From Bacillus canaveralius (lineage in GTDB: Bacteria > Bacillota > Bacilli > Bacillales > Cytobacillaceae): a stretch of 64,000 nt of DNA. A program made the position numbers and the translations under genes. Shown in pieces: positions 18,294-27,056 of this stretch. The DNA lies in contig NZ_PGVA01000008.1 of the NCBI RefSeq assembly GCF_002860125.1, forward strand, positions 1 to 64,000, in the 5' to 3' direction. Position 1 is the first letter of the stretch. Each line of letters starts with the position of its first letter. Under the pieces are notes generated by a model. That model did not search any database and had not been told where the DNA came from. It was given only the letters and a program-made list of their open reading frames with translations.

Positions 18294-18749
18294 TTGAAAT
18301 TAACTGATCTAATGAATAAGGAACTTATAGATATTAGCTTAAGCGGAATCACACAGGATGACATTATCGATGAGTTAATTGATAAATTAGATCAAGCAAA
18401 CGCCCTTCACTCTAAGAGTGACTTTAAACAAGCTATATTAACTCGTGAACAACAAGGCAGCACTGGAATCGGCTTCGAAATCGCAATTCCACACGGAAAG
18501 TCTAATGCGGTTAAAACTCCGCAGGTTACTTTTGGCATCAAACAGAACGGAGTCAACTGGAATAGTGCGGACGGCAAGGATGCGAAGCTGATCTTCATGA
18601 TTGCCGTTCCTGAAGAAAGTGCCGGCAATGAGCATTTAAAAATATTGCAAATGCTAGCGAGAAAACTAATGAACGAACAGTTCAGAACTTCGCTAATTAA
18701 TGCAAAATCTGTTGATGAAGCTTATGATTTGTTGGCGGAAATTCAATAG
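18294..18749 (+). CDS. PTS EIIA of the fructose/mannitol family
   Basis: 151 residues, a complete EIIA domain with the phospho-His in GFEIAIPHGKSNAV. It receives phosphate from HPr and passes it to the EIIB of the upstream permease. The TTG start at 18294 is the only in-frame one served by AAGGATG; the nearby ATG is in another frame and stops after seven codons. Co-transcribed with manP (22-base gap). Confidence 0.9.
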   Translation: MKLTDLMNKELIDISLSGITQDDIIDELIDKLDQANALHSKSDFKQAILTREQQGSTGIGFEIAIPHGKSNAVKTPQVTFGIKQNGVNWNSADGKDAKLIFMIAVPEESAGNEHLKILQMLARKLMNEQFRTSLINAKSVDEAYDLLAEIQ

Positions 18750-18751
18750 TG

Positions 18752-18780
18752 AAGGGGAGCTTTTGCTCTCCTTTTCTGTT
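18752..18780 (+). terminator. Terminator after the EIIA gene
   Basis: An 8-bp hairpin (AGGGGAGC / GCTCTCCT, one wobble, loop TTTT) followed by TTTTCTGTTT. It partly separates manP-EIIA from manA, so manA may be read both by read-through and from its own promoter (TATAAT near 18790). Confidence 0.75.
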
Positions 18781-18848
18781 TATCGTAGTATAATAATCTA
18801 TGAGAAAGAAGTCTTGGGGAAAAGATTAATTAAGGAGTGAGACTTGCG

Positions 18849-19793
18849 TTGAGAGAGCCATTATTTTTTAAGCCAGTTTTTAAAGAAAGAATTTGGGGTG
18901 GAGAACAACTCACCTCTTTTGATTATGAAATTCCATCGAGTCAGACTGGTGAATGCTGGGCGTTCGCTGCCCATCCGCATGGACAAAGCATTGTTAAAAA
19001 CGGTCCATTTAAAGGGTTAACATTAGGGGAGCTATGGGATAACCATCAAGAGCTTTTCGGAAATGTTGGCGGAGACCGCTTCCCGTTACTAACGAAGATA
19101 TTGGATGCAAATGACGATCTTTCCGTTCAAGTCCACCCTAATGATGAATTTGCTCATAAGCACGAAAACGGCGAGCTCGGTAAAACAGAGTGCTGGTACA
19201 TCATTGATTGTGAAGAAGGAGCCGAAATCATCTTTGGCCACCACGCGCAAACCAGACAAGAATTTGTCGAAATGATCGAGGAAAGAAAATGGGATAAGCT
19301 ATTACGAAGAGTTCCCATTAAACCAGGTGAATTTTATTTTGTACCAAGCGGAACAATTCACGCAATCGGCAAAGGAACTCTCATACTGGAAACCCAGCAA
19401 AATTCGGATACAACCTACCGTGTCTATGACTATGACCGAAGAGATAACGATGGAAACTTAAGAGAACTTCATATCGAAAAATCGAATGAAGTAACCACCA
19501 TTCCTTCCCATCAGCCCGACATCAAGCCGGTGAAAGCAACGGTTGATGATTTAAAAATAACTACCTTTATTGAAGGAGAATATTTTACAGTACATAAGTG
19601 GGCTTTGAACGGACATGCTTCACTTAAGCAAACGAAACCATTTCAGCTTGTTAGTGTTCTTTGCGGTGAGGGGACTTTAGAAGTGAATAACCAGCATGTT
19701 TCATTTAAGAAAGGTGACCATTTCATGCTGCCTTTTGATTTCGGGACTTTTACTTTAGTAGGAGAAGCGGAGTTTATTGCATCGCATCTATGA
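18849..19793 (+). CDS. manA: Mannose-6-phosphate isomerase, class I
   Basis: Interconverts mannose-6-P and fructose-6-P, the exit from both mannose routes of this region. About 314 residues, like B. subtilis ManA. Family motifs: LFFKPVFKERIWGG, the zinc-site region VQVHPNDEFAHKHE, GKTECWYIID and VPSGTIHAIGKGTLILETQQNSDTTYRVYDY. The TTG at 18849 is favoured, since the GTG at 18837 is part of the AAGGAG ribosome binding site. A terminator follows the stop. Confidence 0.93.
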   Translation: MREPLFFKPVFKERIWGGEQLTSFDYEIPSSQTGECWAFAAHPHGQSIVKNGPFKGLTLGELWDNHQELFGNVGGDRFPLLTKILDANDDLSVQVHPNDEFAHKHENGELGKTECWYIIDCEEGAEIIFGHHAQTRQEFVEMIEERKWDKLLRRVPIKPGEFYFVPSGTIHAIGKGTLILETQQNSDTTYRVYDYDRRDNDGNLRELHIEKSNEVTTIPSHQPDIKPVKATVDDLKITTFIEGEYFTVHKWALNGHASLKQTKPFQLVSVLCGEGTLEVNNQHVSFKKGDHFMLPFDFGTFTLVGEAEFIASHL

Positions 19794-19813
19794 TCCGCTC
19801 CCTAAAAACACTA

Positions 19814-19853
19814 CCCCCACCAAACATGGAAGACTCTGTTTGATGGGGGTTTA
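19814..19853 (+). terminator. Terminator of manA
   Basis: 13-bp arms CCCCCACCAAACA and TGTTTGATGGGGG (one mismatch) with a 10-nt loop, then TTT. The T-run is short. Confidence 0.75.
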
Positions 19854-20242
19854 GAAATTGGCGCAGTTTTAAAATATCGTGTTATACTTGCCCATCTTAT
19901 GTATGTTTATTTTACTGACATTGATTCAACTATACTGTTTTCTCATAATAGTTCCTATACTCACCTTTAATAATTTGTTCCCACCATGAATTACTGTCAA
20001 GACACCGTTGAATGGTCTAAGCGATTCCAGTTTCAAAGGTATAAGGTATGCAGTTCGTTTCCAGCCTAACAATAACCATACGGTGTTTATTTATTGGACG
20101 ACACCCATCATGTATAACTGTTGGCCAGGAAAATGGTCTGGTGTTTTTAGCGACCTAATATTTCCGAAAGTTGACGGTATTGCCTGTGTCCGGATATTGA
20201 CGAGTATAGTATCCACGTAAATATCCGTGTATGACTCTATTT
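19854..20242. other. Gene-free gap between manA and the capsule locus
   Basis: No supported gene. An open frame at 20008-20220 (70 residues) has no ribosome binding site, no hydrophobic or domain signature and poor coding character. Confidence 0.5.
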
Positions 20243-20280
20243 AAAAAATTATGGGAATGACTTTATTATCATTCCCATAG
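20243..20280 (-). terminator. Terminator at the end of the capsule operon
   Basis: Perfect 10-bp stem (ATGGGAATGA at 20251-20260 with TCATTCCCAT at 20269-20278). On the minus strand the stem runs into AATTTTTT. It closes the 17-kb operon that ends with capG; the plus-strand side also has TTTTT. Confidence 0.9.
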
Positions 20281-20304
20281 TTTTTCTTATTTTTCGGTAA
20301 AAAT

Positions 20305-21432
20305 TTATGATTTTCCCCAAACAACCCTATTCACGTAATTTGTGTAAGACAATATAATTCTAAGTACTTTATCCGATACATTAGGCATACTATAATCTCC
20401 TACAGTTCTTAATGAATCCTTTTCTTGGGCCGCTAAAACCTCTAATCCTTGTAGTATTCTGTCTTTTTTGAGCCCAACCAGCATAACGGATGCCTCTTCC
20501 ATTGCTTCTGGTCTTTCATGGGCTTGTCTTATATTTAGTGCTTTGAAACCAAGAATAGAAGATTCCTCACTAATCGTACCACTATCGCTAAGTACTGCTT
20601 GAGCTTTAACTTGAAGTTTTACATAATCATTAAACCCTAATGGTTTTAACGTTTTTACTAATTGATGAAATGTTATACTTTTAGCATCAAGCATTTTTCT
20701 AGTTCTTGGGTGTGTACTTACAATGACAGGCATATTATATTTTTCAGCTATTTCATTTAAGCTTTTAACTAAGTCCATAAAATTGGTTTCTGAATTAATA
20801 TTTTCTTCCCTGTGAGCTGATACTACAAAGTACTTTCCTTCTTCAAGGTTTAATCTCTCTAATACATCTGATTTCTCAATATCATCTTTTCTTGTATTGA
20901 GCACTTCACACATAGGGCTTCCTGTTTTAATGATCCTATCTGCTGGGACTCCCTCTCTTAGGAGATATTCCCTTGCAATATCACTATATGTTAAATTAAT
21001 ATCAGCTGTATGATCGACAATTTTTCTATTCGTTTCTTCCGGTACTCTTTGATCAAAGCATCTATTACCTGCTTCCATATGAAAAATTGGAATATGTCTT
21101 CTTTTTGCAGCAATAGCAGTTAAGCAGCTATTCGTATCTCCCAAAACTAAAAACGCATCTGGTTTCACTTCAGCCAGAATAGGGTCGATTTTAACCAAGA
21201 TATTCCCAATAGTTTCTACTGCTGTTCCAGTAGCTGCATCAAGAAAATAATCCGGTTTTTTTAAATTAAAGTCCTTAAAAAATACTTCATTTAGTTCATA
21301 ATCATAATTTTGTCCCGTATGCACAAGTATATGCTCTATTGCTTTTGATTCTTCTAATTTATTAATAACAGCGGACAATCTTATTATTTCCGGTCTTGTA
21401 CCTACGACAGTCATGACTTTTAATTTCTTCAT
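20305..21432 (-). CDS. capG: UDP-GlcNAc 2-epimerase family protein, CapG/FnlC type
   Basis: Third enzyme of UDP-L-FucNAc synthesis: C2 epimerisation of UDP-N-acetyl-L-pneumosamine. 375 residues. Typical WecB-fold motifs: VVGTRPEIIRLSAVI, VHTGQNYDYELNEVFF, VLGDTNSCLTAIAAKRRHIPIFHMEAGNR, VSAHREENIN and LSDSGTISEESSILG. It begins 2 bases after capF, with GGAGG 7 bases ahead of ATG. Its place beside capF and near capE identifies it as the L-FucNAc enzyme rather than the ManNAc-forming epimerase. Confidence 0.92.
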   Translation of the reverse strand: MKKLKVMTVVGTRPEIIRLSAVINKLEESKAIEHILVHTGQNYDYELNEVFFKDFNLKKPDYFLDAATGTAVETIGNILVKIDPILAEVKPDAFLVLGDTNSCLTAIAAKRRHIPIFHMEAGNRCFDQRVPEETNRKIVDHTADINLTYSDIAREYLLREGVPADRIIKTGSPMCEVLNTRKDDIEKSDVLERLNLEEGKYFVVSAHREENINSETNFMDLVKSLNEIAEKYNMPVIVSTHPRTRKMLDAKSITFHQLVKTLKPLGFNDYVKLQVKAQAVLSDSGTISEESSILGFKALNIRQAHERPEAMEEASVMLVGLKKDRILQGLEVLAAQEKDSLRTVGDYSMPNVSDKVLRIILSYTNYVNRVVWGKS

Positions 21433-21434
21433 TT

Positions 21435-22544
21435 TTATACCTCCACGAAGTAAGTGTCCGGCTTATCTAGATTAAAAGGTTCATTTGCCCACATTACTGT
21501 TACAAGATCACTTTCGCCCACATTTACTATTGAGTGTGTGTATCCAGTAGGGATATCTACAACCTGTAATTTTTCTCCACTTACTCTATATTCAATAATT
21601 ACATCAGAATCTAACTTTCTAAACCGAATTAAACCTTCTCCACTCACAACTAAGAATTTTTCATTTTTAGTATGGTGCCAATGATTACCTTTTGTTATCC
21701 CTGGTTTTGATACATTTACAGAAACTTGTCCTCTTTCGGGTGTCCTGATAAATTCAGTAAACGATCCTCTGTGATCACAATTCATTTTAAGATCATAAGA
21801 AAACTTATCTTTAGGTAAAAAGCTTAAATACGTACTATAAAGCTTTTTAGTTAATGCATCTTCCATATTAGGAATGCTTAAATTGGTTCGGCTTTCTTTG
21901 AAACTTTGAATAAGATTAGCTAAATCTCCAAGCTTAATCGAATGAGTTACTGGTACAACGCAGTAGTTACCTTGAATTGTTGGTTCACCATGTAACGCTC
22001 TTAAAAACTCCTCCAAAACATCATCTATATAGCAAAGGTTAAGCTCCGCATCGGGGTTGTTTACTTGGATGTCTAAGCCTCTTGAAATGTTGTGACAAAA
22101 TGTTGCCACCACCGAATTATAGTTAGGTTTGCTCCACTTACCAAATACGTTTGGAAGTCTATATACATAAACTTTTACGTCAGTTTCTTTGTAGTAACTA
22201 AAAAATAGATCTTCCCCTGCTTTTTTACTTTTCCCATAAGGATTATCCCCTTCTGCTTGAATAGAGGAGGTAATAAGGATGGGAGCTTTATTTTCATGTT
22301 TCTTTAGAAGTGCTAGCAATAGAGAAGTAAATCCATAGTTACCTTCCATAAATTCAGCTTCATTTTTTGGCCTGTTAACCCCAGCTAAATGAAATACAAA
22401 ATCACATTCTTTTGTATATTTTTCAAGTACAGACTTGTTACTATCTCGCGTATATTCGAATATCTCTTTATATCCTTTATTATTTAGCTCTGCAATTAGA
22501 TTTTTCCCAAGAAATCCTCTTGCACCTGTAACAAGTATTTTCAT
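21435..22544 (-). CDS. capF: UDP-sugar reductase with C-terminal cupin, CapF/FnlB type
   Basis: Second enzyme of UDP-L-FucNAc synthesis, giving UDP-N-acetyl-L-pneumosamine. 369 residues, the length of S. aureus CapF. The N-terminal SDR Rossmann domain (about 1-245; MKILVTGARGFLGKNL, YGKSKKAGE) is followed by a cupin domain (about 255-369; zinc site in GNHWHHTKNEKFLVVSGEG). ATG at 22544 follows AGAGGTG; the GTG 9 bases earlier overlaps that site. Confidence 0.93.
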   Translation of the reverse strand: MKILVTGARGFLGKNLIAELNNKGYKEIFEYTRDSNKSVLEKYTKECDFVFHLAGVNRPKNEAEFMEGNYGFTSLLLALLKKHENKAPILITSSIQAEGDNPYGKSKKAGEDLFFSYYKETDVKVYVYRLPNVFGKWSKPNYNSVVATFCHNISRGLDIQVNNPDAELNLCYIDDVLEEFLRALHGEPTIQGNYCVVPVTHSIKLGDLANLIQSFKESRTNLSIPNMEDALTKKLYSTYLSFLPKDKFSYDLKMNCDHRGSFTEFIRTPERGQVSVNVSKPGITKGNHWHHTKNEKFLVVSGEGLIRFRKLDSDVIIEYRVSGEKLQVVDIPTGYTHSIVNVGESDLVTVMWANEPFNLDKPDTYFVEV

Positions 22545-22557
22545 AAAAAACACCTCT

Positions 22558-23241
22558 TTAAATTCTTTCTCTTAACCAATTTATATTCTTTTTAATGATT
22601 TTTGCAGGGTTTCCAGCTAACACTACTCCCTCTTCATTAAAATGTTTTGTGACTATAGCACCTGTGCCTACAATAGAATTATCACAGACATAGGCTCCTT
22701 TTGTAATTATTACTTTATTACCAATCCACACGTGATTTCCTATTATTATATCCTTTGACTCATTAACCCTAATACCATTCCTTGTGATAATAGAATGGCT
22801 ATCACCCGTTCTGAATACTATATCAGATGAGAACATACAATCATTTCCTATTATAATTCTCTTACCCTCAATACATGCTAAATGAGTATTTCCAAATATT
22901 GTTGTTTTATCACCTATTATTACTTCATTATTATCATCTTCAATATAAATTTCTGTATTTAGTAATGCTACTCTATTACCTACAATGACTTTATTATTAT
23001 TTCCATTAATATATACTTTTACATTATTTAAAAAACACTTGTCACCTAGTCTTACAGTATTATTATCTCCAAAGATGTCAGTTGTTGTTTTCTTTAAGAA
23101 ACTTGATTTAAAATATACTATATTATTTTCACCTTTTAACCTTGTTTTATTAAATCCTATAATATTATAAATTAAGGAACCTAACCTAATTAAACAGGGA
23201 TATTTACCAACTAGTTTTTTACCAATTGCGAATATTTTCAT
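22558..23241 (-). CDS. Left-handed beta-helix acyltransferase
   Basis: About 227 residues with hexapeptide repeats throughout the middle and C-terminal part (VIIGDKTTIFGNTHL, IIIGNHVWIGNKVIITKGAYVCDNSIVGTGAIV) and the closing GNPAKIIKKN typical of sugar O-acetyltransferases. Probably acetylates a sugar of the capsule repeat unit; the acceptor cannot be told. The start is uncertain: ATG at 23241 lacks a strong RBS, and TTG/GTG codons up to 23262 are possible. It separates capE from capF, which are normally adjacent. Confidence 0.85.
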   Translation of the reverse strand: MKIFAIGKKLVGKYPCLIRLGSLIYNIIGFNKTRLKGENNIVYFKSSFLKKTTTDIFGDNNTVRLGDKCFLNNVKVYINGNNNKVIVGNRVALLNTEIYIEDDNNEVIIGDKTTIFGNTHLACIEGKRIIIGNDCMFSSDIVFRTGDSHSIITRNGIRVNESKDIIIGNHVWIGNKVIITKGAYVCDNSIVGTGAIVTKHFNEEGVVLAGNPAKIIKKNINWLRERI

Positions 23242-23353
23242 AATGTTTTTTATCACTTCCAAGTAATATCATTCAAATGTACTTTTACCCTTTCACTTTA
23301 TTAAAATGTAGCAATGGCAAAGTATACAAAATCAATAATTTTGATGCTAATTC

Positions 23354-24394
23354 TTAATTATTAATATATACGTTTTGTTTTTTCCAATTTGCAAGCGCGG
23401 TTTGTACATATTCTAATACTAATAATCTTTCCTTGATTTGTTCAATATTCAGAATTTGTGTGTTGTCCGAATTATATTCTTTTACATTAGTAAGCTTTTG
23501 GTCTCCTTCTGCGAAATACTTATCATAGTTAAGATCTCTTTGGTCAGCAGGAACTCTAAAGAAACCACCTAAGTCTTCAGCTACTACATATTCCTCTTTT
23601 GTAAGAAGGGTTTCGTACCGTTTTTCTCCGTGACGAGTACCAATCACTTTAATTCCATTATTAGCATTAAAAAGCTCCTTTACAGCTTGAGCAAGGTCAC
23701 CAATAGTACTAGCCGGAGACTTTTGAACCATAATATCCCCTGCCTCAGCATTTTGGAACGCAAATATGACTAACTCAACAGCCTCTTCTAAACTCATAAG
23801 AAATCTAGTCATATTTGGGTCTGTTACTGTTAAAGGCTGCCCACTTTTAATCTGTTCAATAAACAATGGAATAACTGAACCACGAGAGGCCATTACATTA
23901 CCATATCTTGTACCACAAATAAGAGTTCTATCTGGCGATACTGTTTTGGATTTTGCAACAAAAACCTTTTCCATCATAGCTTTCGAAATTCCCATCGCAT
24001 TAATTGGATATGCAGCTTTATCGGTTGAAAGACATATTACTTTTTTTACGCAATATTCTATCGCCGCAGTTAGTACATTCTCTGTTCCAATTACATTTGT
24101 TTTTACAGCTTCCAGAGGAAAAAACTCACAAGATGGCACTTGCTTCAATGCTGCTGCATGGAAAATATAATCAACACCGTGCATGGCATTCTTAACACTA
24201 GACAAATCTCTTACATCACCAAGATAAAATTTAAGCTTATCGTTTTTAAATTGTTTTCTCATATCATCCTGTTTTTTTTCATCACGTGAAAAAATACGAA
24301 TTTCTTTGATATCAGTACCCAAGAAACGTTCCATAACAGCATTACCAAACGAACCTGTACCGCCTGTAATCAATAATACTCTATCTTTAAACAT
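23354..24394 (-). CDS. capE: UDP-GlcNAc C5-inverting 4,6-dehydratase/epimerase, CapE/FnlA type
   Basis: First enzyme of UDP-L-FucNAc synthesis. About 346 residues, extended SDR. NAD motif GGTGSFGNAV, HAAALKQVPSCEF, the modified catalytic region STDKAAYPINAMGISKAMMEK (Met and Lys replace the usual Tyr-x-x-x-Lys arrangement), and GTRYGNVMASRGSVIPLF. ATG at 24394 has GAGGGG upstream and overlaps the flippase stop by 8 bases, suggesting translational coupling. Confidence 0.93.
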   Translation of the reverse strand: MFKDRVLLITGGTGSFGNAVMERFLGTDIKEIRIFSRDEKKQDDMRKQFKNDKLKFYLGDVRDLSSVKNAMHGVDYIFHAAALKQVPSCEFFPLEAVKTNVIGTENVLTAAIEYCVKKVICLSTDKAAYPINAMGISKAMMEKVFVAKSKTVSPDRTLICGTRYGNVMASRGSVIPLFIEQIKSGQPLTVTDPNMTRFLMSLEEAVELVIFAFQNAEAGDIMVQKSPASTIGDLAQAVKELFNANNGIKVIGTRHGEKRYETLLTKEEYVVAEDLGGFFRVPADQRDLNYDKYFAEGDQKLTNVKEYNSDNTQILNIEQIKERLLVLEYVQTALANWKKQNVYINN

Positions 24395-25799
24395 TTTTAG
24401 ATAACCCCTCTTCATATTTATTATTTGAACAAATTTTACGTACCGTATAATACACAGGGAATATTACAATTATTGCATAGCATAATGAACCTATATACGG
24501 AATTGACTCTATTCCTAAACAATAGCCAAATATAAATTTTAGTGTAGTAGAAAAAAGACTGTATATTAAAAAAACATAGATTTGTATCTTGACTTTTCCT
24601 GCTCCATTTAAGACCATAAAATATGGCGATATAAATGCAAGCAAAATTTGCATTAATAATAATCCAGCTAATAGTCTAAATGAGATATTAATATCATAAC
24701 CCAACCAAATTTCAAATAATGTTGGACCAGATATTAACATTATAATTGAACTCATCATTGTTATACCCATACTTATTAACGACATTTTTCTTGTGGTTTT
24801 TGCAACCCAAAAATAATCTCCCCTTGCTAATGCTTCCCCATTAGCAGCCCATAGTGGACTACTAATGATGGTGCATGCAACATTGATTAATTGTGTAGCC
24901 CTAGACGCAATCGAGAATGTTGTCACACTCTCCAAATTAGCTATTCTAGCAACAATATAATTATCAATATTTAATCCAATAGTATTAAGAATAGATATTA
25001 TAAAGAAACCTATACTTAACCTAAACATATAGACTGACTTTTGAAAGTCAAAGTGTTTTATTTTAGGTGTCAATTCAGGATGTCGTTTCAAATAATACTG
25101 AAATGTATTGAATATGGTTACTATGAGTGGAATAATGGACGAAACTAGAATCAATGTAATAACACCCATATCCAAAATAACCACAATATAAATTGAGATC
25201 ACACTTAAAATATTTGCTATTATTTGCCAAACATAACTGATAAAGCCTTCTTGTAGGGCAGCTTGATTTCTTCTAATTAAACTTATTGGTATTCCAATTA
25301 TTTTAGGTATAAAAATTGCTAATACAACCTGTCTAGAGAGCTCAGCAGTATTTTTTGATTGGGCATTAACCACTTCGCCCCAATTAACCATAGGAAAAGC
25401 AATAAAAAAAATTGCTAGAATCACCATAGCAATCGATAATAACATAACATATGAACTAGATACTAATACTCTAGCATTACTCAAAAAGTTCTTTTTTCCC
25501 ATCAACCTGCTCAATTCAGTTTGTAAGCCATTCCCTAAACCTAAATCAGCAAAAGTGAATAATGCGAAAAAGGTAGTAACCGCCATCCATAATCCGTATA
25601 TCTCACTTCCCATATAGTTTAGAGATACTCGAACAGTTATTAACGGAACAGCCATAGATAAAACTTGAGAAACTGCAGCAGCTAAAGAAGTCAATATAAT
25701 CCGTTTTTCTCTTTCACTTGCTCTGCCTTGTTGGGTAGTTAAATCATTCCCCTTTTGAAAAATAGCTTTTACTTTTCTGTAGTAATTCTTCAATTTCAT
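24387..25799 (-). CDS. wzx: Wzx-type polysaccharide flippase
   Basis: 470 residues, about 12-14 membrane segments, MATE/PST family. Predicted to move the undecaprenyl-pyrophosphate-linked repeat unit across the membrane for polymerisation by Wzy. Hydrophobic segments span about 35-440, with the first near AVSQVLSMAVPLITVRVSL and the conserved GSEIYGLWMAV. It is visibly AT-rich. RBS GGAG close to ATG. Confidence 0.9.
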   Translation of the reverse strand: MKLKNYYRKVKAIFQKGNDLTTQQGRASEREKRIILTSLAAAVSQVLSMAVPLITVRVSLNYMGSEIYGLWMAVTTFFALFTFADLGLGNGLQTELSRLMGKKNFLSNARVLVSSSYVMLLSIAMVILAIFFIAFPMVNWGEVVNAQSKNTAELSRQVVLAIFIPKIIGIPISLIRRNQAALQEGFISYVWQIIANILSVISIYIVVILDMGVITLILVSSIIPLIVTIFNTFQYYLKRHPELTPKIKHFDFQKSVYMFRLSIGFFIISILNTIGLNIDNYIVARIANLESVTTFSIASRATQLINVACTIISSPLWAANGEALARGDYFWVAKTTRKMSLISMGITMMSSIIMLISGPTLFEIWLGYDINISFRLLAGLLLMQILLAFISPYFMVLNGAGKVKIQIYVFLIYSLFSTTLKFIFGYCLGIESIPYIGSLCYAIIVIFPVYYTVRKICSNNKYEEGLSKNV

Positions 25800-25847
25800 A
25801 CCCGCTCCAGTAAAATTATCACCTAACCCAATGATATTTTTTATAAT

Positions 25848-27032
25848 TTAAAACTGTGGTATCTTCAACATATCAATAATTTTTTTCGTTTGAACTATAT
25901 TATTTTTATCCTTTAGCACAAAGTTTCTTGCTGATACCCCTTTTTGTTTAAGTTCATCATCAGGTTTGGTTAGAACTTCATAAACACTACTAATTATGTC
26001 TTCTACATCAAAGCCCTTCATGAGATATACATATTTCTTATATTCATCTGGCATCCCTGGCAACTCCGTGGTAATAACTGGCGTACCCGAAACCATATAC
26101 TCCATGTTTTTTGAAGGAAATGAGTATTTTGTATATTCTTCATTAGTAGGTCTAGGATTAATTAAAATTGACGCTTCCAACTGTTTTTGTACCACAATAG
26201 TATTTTCTACATTTCCAAAGTATTTGATATTTCTGTGTTTTTTTATAACCTGTTTTAACTCTGATACATAATCACCAGTTCCATATAAATGTAACTCATA
26301 CTTTTTCAACTTCGTACTAGTAAAAGCTTCTACTAAATTAGCTATGCCATATTTTTTGTGTAGAGCACCAGAATACAAACATATTTTACGTGTATCATTT
26401 TGGATAACTTCATTCTTTTTTTTCATGTTGTAGTCAACAAGTCCTTCAATAATACAATGTGGTTTCTTGTCTTTATTTAACCTATTGTTCATTTGTTCTG
26501 TTAAGAAAATATAATGAGTAGAATATTCAATTACTTTATTATAATTCTTTAGTTTAATCTTATTTTTTATTTTATTTATATCGCCTACGTCATTAAGTAA
26601 AAATTCTGGTAAATCAGTTACAATAGTTAAAATCTTATTACCTCTTCCATATTTTGATATAAGCCATGAAAATGGTTTTAAGAAATCAATAATTATGATA
26701 CCTTCTGGGTAATCCCGTTTCCATCTAGTTAAAAATTTTTTGAGTGCAAAATGCATATAAATAAAGTTCAGATATTTTATTTTTAATGATGGTAAAAAAA
26801 AATATTTTATACCATTCTCATTAATAAATTCTTTCTTTACAAATAGCTTTTCTTTATCCCAACTAATATGGTTAAATGTTGATAACACAGAAATGTTGAC
26901 ACCATTCTGTTTAAAACCATCCACAAAAAGTTTGTTGAATTTTTGGGCTGGCTGAGAACTCAGTGTCTTACTTTCATTAATCAATCGTTTGAAATATGAA
27001 CTGGGGTAACATGATATATATAAAATTTCCAT
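25848..27032 (-). CDS. Glycosyltransferase, GT4-like
   Basis: About 394 residues, GT-B fold. The C-terminal donor-binding half shows ICLYSGALHKKYGIANLVEAF, LHLYGTGDY, IKYFGNVEN and INPRPTNEEYTKYSFPSKNMEYMVSGTPVITTELPGMP. Adds one sugar to the lipid-linked repeat unit in the cytoplasm; donor and acceptor unknown. Either the ATG at 27032 (MEILYISCYPSSYF) or the one at 27050 could start it; neither has a strong RBS. The shorter form begins like other GT-B proteins. Confidence 0.85.
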   Translation of the reverse strand: MEILYISCYPSSYFKRLINESKTLSSQPAQKFNKLFVDGFKQNGVNISVLSTFNHISWDKEKLFVKKEFINENGIKYFFLPSLKIKYLNFIYMHFALKKFLTRWKRDYPEGIIIIDFLKPFSWLISKYGRGNKILTIVTDLPEFLLNDVGDINKIKNKIKLKNYNKVIEYSTHYIFLTEQMNNRLNKDKKPHCIIEGLVDYNMKKKNEVIQNDTRKICLYSGALHKKYGIANLVEAFTSTKLKKYELHLYGTGDYVSELKQVIKKHRNIKYFGNVENTIVVQKQLEASILINPRPTNEEYTKYSFPSKNMEYMVSGTPVITTELPGMPDEYKKYVYLMKGFDVEDIISSVYEVLTKPDDELKQKGVSARNFVLKDKNNIVQTKKIIDMLKIPQF

Positions 27033-27056
27033 AACTAAACCCACTCTCATTTTAAA

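Noticed and set aside
20008-20220. 70-residue plus-strand frame between manA and capG
   Set aside because: No RBS, no domain or membrane signature, and it lies between terminators.
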